From positions 1 to 7,524 of the forward strand of contig DATHII010000141.1 in assembly GCA_035316885.1 (NCBI GenBank): 7,524 nucleotides of DNA, in the 5' to 3' direction. Numbering within the stretch: position 1 is the stretch's first letter; each line of letters opens with the position of its first letter. This document shows positions 5,685-7,524 of this stretch, piece by piece. The notes beneath the pieces are model-generated. The model saw only the letters and a program-made list of their open reading frames with translations, was not told the origin of the DNA and made no database searches. Position numbers and translations under genes: made by a program. Source of the stretch: DASRTE01 sp035316885. Lineage in GTDB: Bacteria > Actinomycetota > Actinomycetes > Jiangellales > Jiangellaceae.

Positions 5685-6587
5685 ATGGCAGAAAGCCGCG
5701 ACGTCCGCGGCGACGTCCGCGGGGAGATCCGGGAGTTCCTGAGCACGCGCCGGGCCAAGATCACCCCCGTACAGGCCGGGCTCCCGGTGTACGGCGGGGA
5801 CCGCCGACGGGTCTCGGGGCTGCGCCGCGACGAGGTCGCCCTTCTGGCGGGGATCTCGAGCCAGTACTACACCAGGCTTGAGCGCGGCAACGCCACCGGT
5901 GTGTCTGACAGCGTCATCGACGGCATTGCTCGCGCCCTGCAGCTCGATGAGGCCGAGCGGAGCCATCTTCTCGATCTGATCCGTGCCGCCGGCACGACTC
6001 GCGCACCCCGGCGACCGGTCCCGAAGCGGGTCCGGTCCACTGTGCAGCGCGTTCTCGACTCGATGATCGGCACGCCCGCGTTCATGCTCAATGGACGTCT
6101 TGACATCCTGGCCGCCAACCAGCTTGGCTTCGCGCTGTTCTCGCCGCTCTACGCCGACCCGGTCAGGCCAGCCAACAGCGCCAGGTTCGTGTTCCTCGAC
6201 GCGCATGCGGCCGAGTTCTTCCGCGACTGGAACAGGGTCGTCAACGACACTGTCGCCCTGTTGCACGCCGAGGCCGGCCGGCATCCCTATGACCGGCGAC
6301 TTTCTGACCTGATTGGGGAGCTGTCCACCCGCAGCGACGAGTTCCGTGGCCGGTGGGCCGCCCATGACGTCCAGATCCACACGACTGGCGTCAAGCTCAT
6401 CCATCACCCGGTCGTGGGCGATCTCGACTTGTCGTTCGAGTCCTTCCCGTTGGCTGCCGATCCCAGCCAGAGCCTCCTCGTCTACACCGCCGAGCCCGGG
6501 TCGCCCTCGCACGACGCCCTGCGCCTGCTGGCCAGCTGGGCCGCGACCACCGACGGCGTGCAGTCAGAAGACGGCAAAGTTCGCTAG
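5685..6587 (+). CDS. XRE-family regulator with MmyB-like ligand-binding domain
   Basis: A 300-residue DNA-binding protein. The N-terminal helix-turn-helix (about residues 12-100) contains RRRVSGLRRDEVALLAGIS then QYYTRLERGNA, the signature of the MmyB-type XRE group. The remaining two thirds (about 115-290, RVLDSMIGTPAFMLNGRLDI to the ESFPLAADPSQSLLVYTAE block) matches the MmyB-like ligand-binding domain, a PAS-like fold thought to bind a small molecule. Length is normal for the family. I chose the ATG at 5685; a GTG at 5676 is in frame, but AGGG at 5673-5676 fits as its ribosome site or as part of a -10 box for a leaderless message. It is divergent from SDR-2, a very common pairing, and probably regulates that operon. 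Residues 6-13 (DVRGDVRG) come from an exact 12-bp tandem repeat. Confidence 0.93.
   Translation: MAESRDVRGDVRGEIREFLSTRRAKITPVQAGLPVYGGDRRRVSGLRRDEVALLAGISSQYYTRLERGNATGVSDSVIDGIARALQLDEAERSHLLDLIRAAGTTRAPRRPVPKRVRSTVQRVLDSMIGTPAFMLNGRLDILAANQLGFALFSPLYADPVRPANSARFVFLDAHAAEFFRDWNRVVNDTVALLHAEAGRHPYDRRLSDLIGELSTRSDEFRGRWAAHDVQIHTTGVKLIHHPVVGDLDLSFESFPLAADPSQSLLVYTAEPGSPSHDALRLLASWAATTDGVQSEDGKVR
5699..5722 (+). repeat. exact 12-bp tandem duplication inside the XRE gene
   Basis: CGACGTCCGCGG occurs twice in direct succession and encodes DVRG-DVRG just before the DNA-binding domain. Being a multiple of three, it keeps the frame. It may vary in copy number between strains by slippage. Confidence 0.8.
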
Positions 6588-6592
6588 CGAAC
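6579..6592. repeat. 14-bp perfect palindrome across the XRE stop codon
   Basis: GTTCGCTAGCGAAC is a perfect palindrome, and the TAG stop (6585-6587) sits in it. With no loop it is a poor hairpin; it could be a binding site or chance. Confidence 0.4.
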
Positions 6593-6609
6593 CGCTGACA
6601 AAGATGATC

Positions 6610-6642
6610 AGGGCCCAGTCGCTGCATTCGCAACCGGGCCCT
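6610..6642 (-). terminator. terminator-like hairpin downstream of the tRNA fragment
   Basis: The arms 6610-6622 and 6630-6642 enclose a 7-base loop. On the minus strand all 13 positions pair, two of them as G-U wobbles (AGGGCCCGGTTGC against GCGACTGGGCCCT). On the plus strand the same two positions become A-C mismatches. The hairpin is therefore better formed in minus-strand RNA, in line with an origin as the terminator of the tRNA-Met read on that strand. It could still help end the XRE message, which stops 22 bases before it on the plus strand. No T-run follows on either strand. Confidence 0.6.
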
Positions 6643-6659
6643 TACTAGGTGCTTCGTCG

Positions 6660-6701
6660 TAGCGGGACAGGATTTGAACCTGTGACCTGTGGGTTATGAG
6701 C
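6660..6701 (-). other. 3' part of tRNA-Met(CAT), probable attachment-site (att) remnant
   Basis: On the minus strand this reads the anticodon loop CTCATAA (6700-6694, anticodon CAT), the 3' anticodon-stem strand CCCAC, variable bases AGGTC, then the T-arm ACAGG-TTCAAAT-CCTGT and CCCGCTA of the acceptor. The T-stem pairs perfectly. No D-arm, 5' acceptor strand or 5' anticodon strand (GTGGG expected) precedes it, so this is not a functional tRNA. Copies starting at the anticodon loop and running to the tRNA 3' end are the classic product of tyrosine-integrase insertion into tRNA genes. The acceptor strand has three C's, where I recall four in typical actinobacterial tRNA-Met, so one base may be lost. 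No CCA is encoded. Confidence 0.75.
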
Positions 6702-6721
6702 AATATTCTGCCGTCATTTTG

Positions 6722-6739
6722 AGGTCCCTCTTTTGACCT
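6722..6739. repeat. short inverted repeat beside the att remnant
   Basis: AGGTC (6722-6726) and GACCT (6735-6739) are inverted arms eight bases apart, 21 bases from the tRNA fragment. It may be part of an integrase-binding array, but five-base arms are easily chance. Confidence 0.25.
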
Positions 6740-6822
6740 GCCAGTCCAGCCTAACTTCGCATAAAAGACCCAGTCAGAGGCCAGTTTGCAGTTCCATATT
6801 TGTCAATGGCCGTCCGTGCATG

Positions 6823-6853
6823 TTGGCAGCGTTTGCTGCCAAATTGCTGCCAA
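6823..6853. repeat. three TTGGCAGC copies, two inverted
   Basis: TTGGCAGC (6823-6830) faces GCTGCCAA (6835-6842) across four bases, forming an 8-bp hairpin, and a second GCTGCCAA (6846-6853) repeats the right arm 11 bp later. The cluster lies about 120 bases from the tRNA fragment, in relatively AT-rich DNA. It could be integrase arm sites or the relic of an integrase 3' end: one minus-strand frame reads LGSNLAANAAN, of a kind I recall at actinobacterial integrase tails, but it is open for only about 30 codons. Confidence 0.55.
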
Positions 6854-7124
6854 GCGAGTAAAGAGATGATCATGAGATGGCATGGGTAGTTGCGCGCAAG
6901 GGTCCCCGGGGAGCCAGTTCAATGCGTCCTACCGAGGTCCAAGCGGCGTCGAGAGATCAGCAGGTATCTACCCCTCGGGCCGAGCGGCCGACCGCGCCGG
7001 GGTGGGTGGTTGTCGATTCAACGTCACGGCGTCGGCGCCCATCCCACCAAGGCGACCAGGCAGCCGGGGCGAGCTCTCGCATCCCGCCGATCCAGCGTCT
7101 CCATGCTTGAAGAGATCGTGGATA
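6854..7124. other. non-coding or degraded stretch between att repeats and ADH
   Basis: About 270 bases in which open frames of 77 and 92 codons occur on the plus strand (6877-7110 and 6890-7168). Neither has a clear ribosome site, a family motif or a plausible composition, and the second overlaps the dehydrogenase end. A 10-bp palindrome, TCCCCGGGGA, is at 6903-6912. I see no recognisable transposase or integrase. Confidence 0.35.
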
Positions 7125-7524
7125 TCAGTGTTGTTGAGGCGCCGGGTCGGCGAGGAGGACGACCTTGACCTCTTCTCCTCCGGCGGCGGAGGAGAACGCG
7201 GTCGCAGCCTGGTCGAGGGGGAAACGGGCTGTAATGATGTCCTCGACTCGGACTTTGCCGGCCTGGATGATCTCGGTGGCGGTTGCATAGTCCTCAGGCA
7301 AGTAGGTGGCGCTGCCTTGGATGCGGACTTGGAGGTCTTGGATCTCTGGGAGGGGGACGGTAACCGGTCGGGCGGGGACGCCGACGATCATCACGACGCC
7401 GCCCTTGAGGGCAAGTTGGACTGCTTGGTCGACGGTGGGCTGGATCGCGACGCAGTCGAACACGACGTCGGCGCTTTCTCCCAGCTCGGCGCGAATCTGC
7501 GCGGTCGCGTCGTGGGCAGCGGCG
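7125..7524 (-). CDS. zinc-type (MDR) alcohol dehydrogenase, C-terminal part
   Basis: The frame is open from the right edge to the TGA at 7125-7127, giving 132 residues. ADVVFDCVAIQPTVDQAVQL then KGGVVMIVGVPARPVTVPL is the second half of the MDR Rossmann domain, where the chain returns after the cofactor site. QDLQVRIQGSATYLPEDY and FPLDQAATAFSSAAGGEEVK are the usual catalytic-domain closing segments, followed by a KVVLL end strand. This pattern fits the butanediol, threonine or sorbitol dehydrogenase-like branch. The zinc ligands and the GxGxxG motif lie beyond the window, so zinc content, cofactor and substrate are not shown. It lies on the far side of the tRNA remnant from the SDR genes and has no visible partner. 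Confidence 0.9.
   Translation of the reverse strand, partial: AAAHDATAQIRAELGESADVVFDCVAIQPTVDQAVQLALKGGVVMIVGVPARPVTVPLPEIQDLQVRIQGSATYLPEDYATATEIIQAGKVRVEDIITARFPLDQAATAFSSAAGGEEVKVVLLADPAPQQH

Noticed and set aside
5511..6512. 333-codon minus-strand open frame opposite the XRE regulator
   Set aside because: It is the mirror of the regulator coding strand; the helix-turn-helix and MmyB-like motifs are on the plus strand.
6660..6701. Functional tRNA-Met gene
   Set aside because: Only the part from the anticodon loop to the 3' end is present; there is no D-arm, 5' acceptor strand or 5' anticodon strand upstream.
6903..6912. TCCCCGGGGA as a third TetR operator
   Set aside because: The half-sites are in the opposite order and overlap, unlike CGGGGA-N2-TCCCCG, and no start codon of a supported gene lies next to it.
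6877..7168. Two small plus-strand open frames between the att repeats and the dehydrogenase
   Set aside because: No convincing ribosome site, Arg/Ser-rich composition of random GC-rich DNA, mutual overlap, and one runs into the dehydrogenase gene.

Overview
The window is GC-rich, with strong third-position G/C codon use. Many of its families (MmyB-like XRE regulator, TetR, SnoaL-like, EstC-like hydrolase, paired SDRs) are typical of Actinobacteria such as Mycobacteriales or Pseudonocardiales. The genus cannot be fixed from the sequence. The content is accessory: small oxidoreductases and hydrolases, each set beside its own regulator, and a tRNA-derived attachment-site remnant near the right end.

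Layout. Positions 1-150 (+) hold the C-terminus of an alpha/beta hydrolase. Positions 297-1198 (+) hold a second alpha/beta hydrolase whose reading frame is broken twice by single extra bases. Positions 1438-2175 (-) hold a third, EstC-like alpha/beta hydrolase, and 2436-2900 (-) a SnoaL/NTF2-fold protein. A TetR-family regulator (3020-3583, +) is divergent from the SnoaL gene. Between them lie two palindromes sharing the core CGGGGA-N2-TCCCCG with centres 32 bp apart; the longer one is a perfect 22-bp palindrome. The TetR gene is followed by several GC-rich hairpins. Two short-chain dehydrogenases form a probable minus-strand operon: SDR-2 (4672-5514) first, then SDR-1 (3872-4639). SDR-2 is divergent from an MmyB-like XRE regulator (5685-6587, +), and the shared intergenic region contains inverted repeats.

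Right end. A terminator-like hairpin (6610-6642) and the 3' part of a tRNA-Met(CAT) (6660-6701, minus sense) mark what looks like one end of an integrated element. The tRNA fragment begins at the anticodon loop and has no 5' half. Beyond it lie a cluster of TTGGCAGC repeats, about 270 bases without a credible gene, and the C-terminal part of a zinc-type (MDR) alcohol dehydrogenase running off the window (7125-7524, -).

How it may work together (inference). There are two regulator/enzyme modules. In one, the TetR protein probably represses the SnoaL gene and perhaps the hydrolase downstream of it. In the other, the MmyB-like regulator probably controls the SDR pair. Hydrolases, dehydrogenases and a SnoaL protein together suggest turnover or detoxification of small ester, alcohol or ketone compounds, but no substrate can be read from the sequence. 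No CRISPR array, secondary-metabolite core enzyme, toxin-antitoxin pair or recognised defence system was seen.
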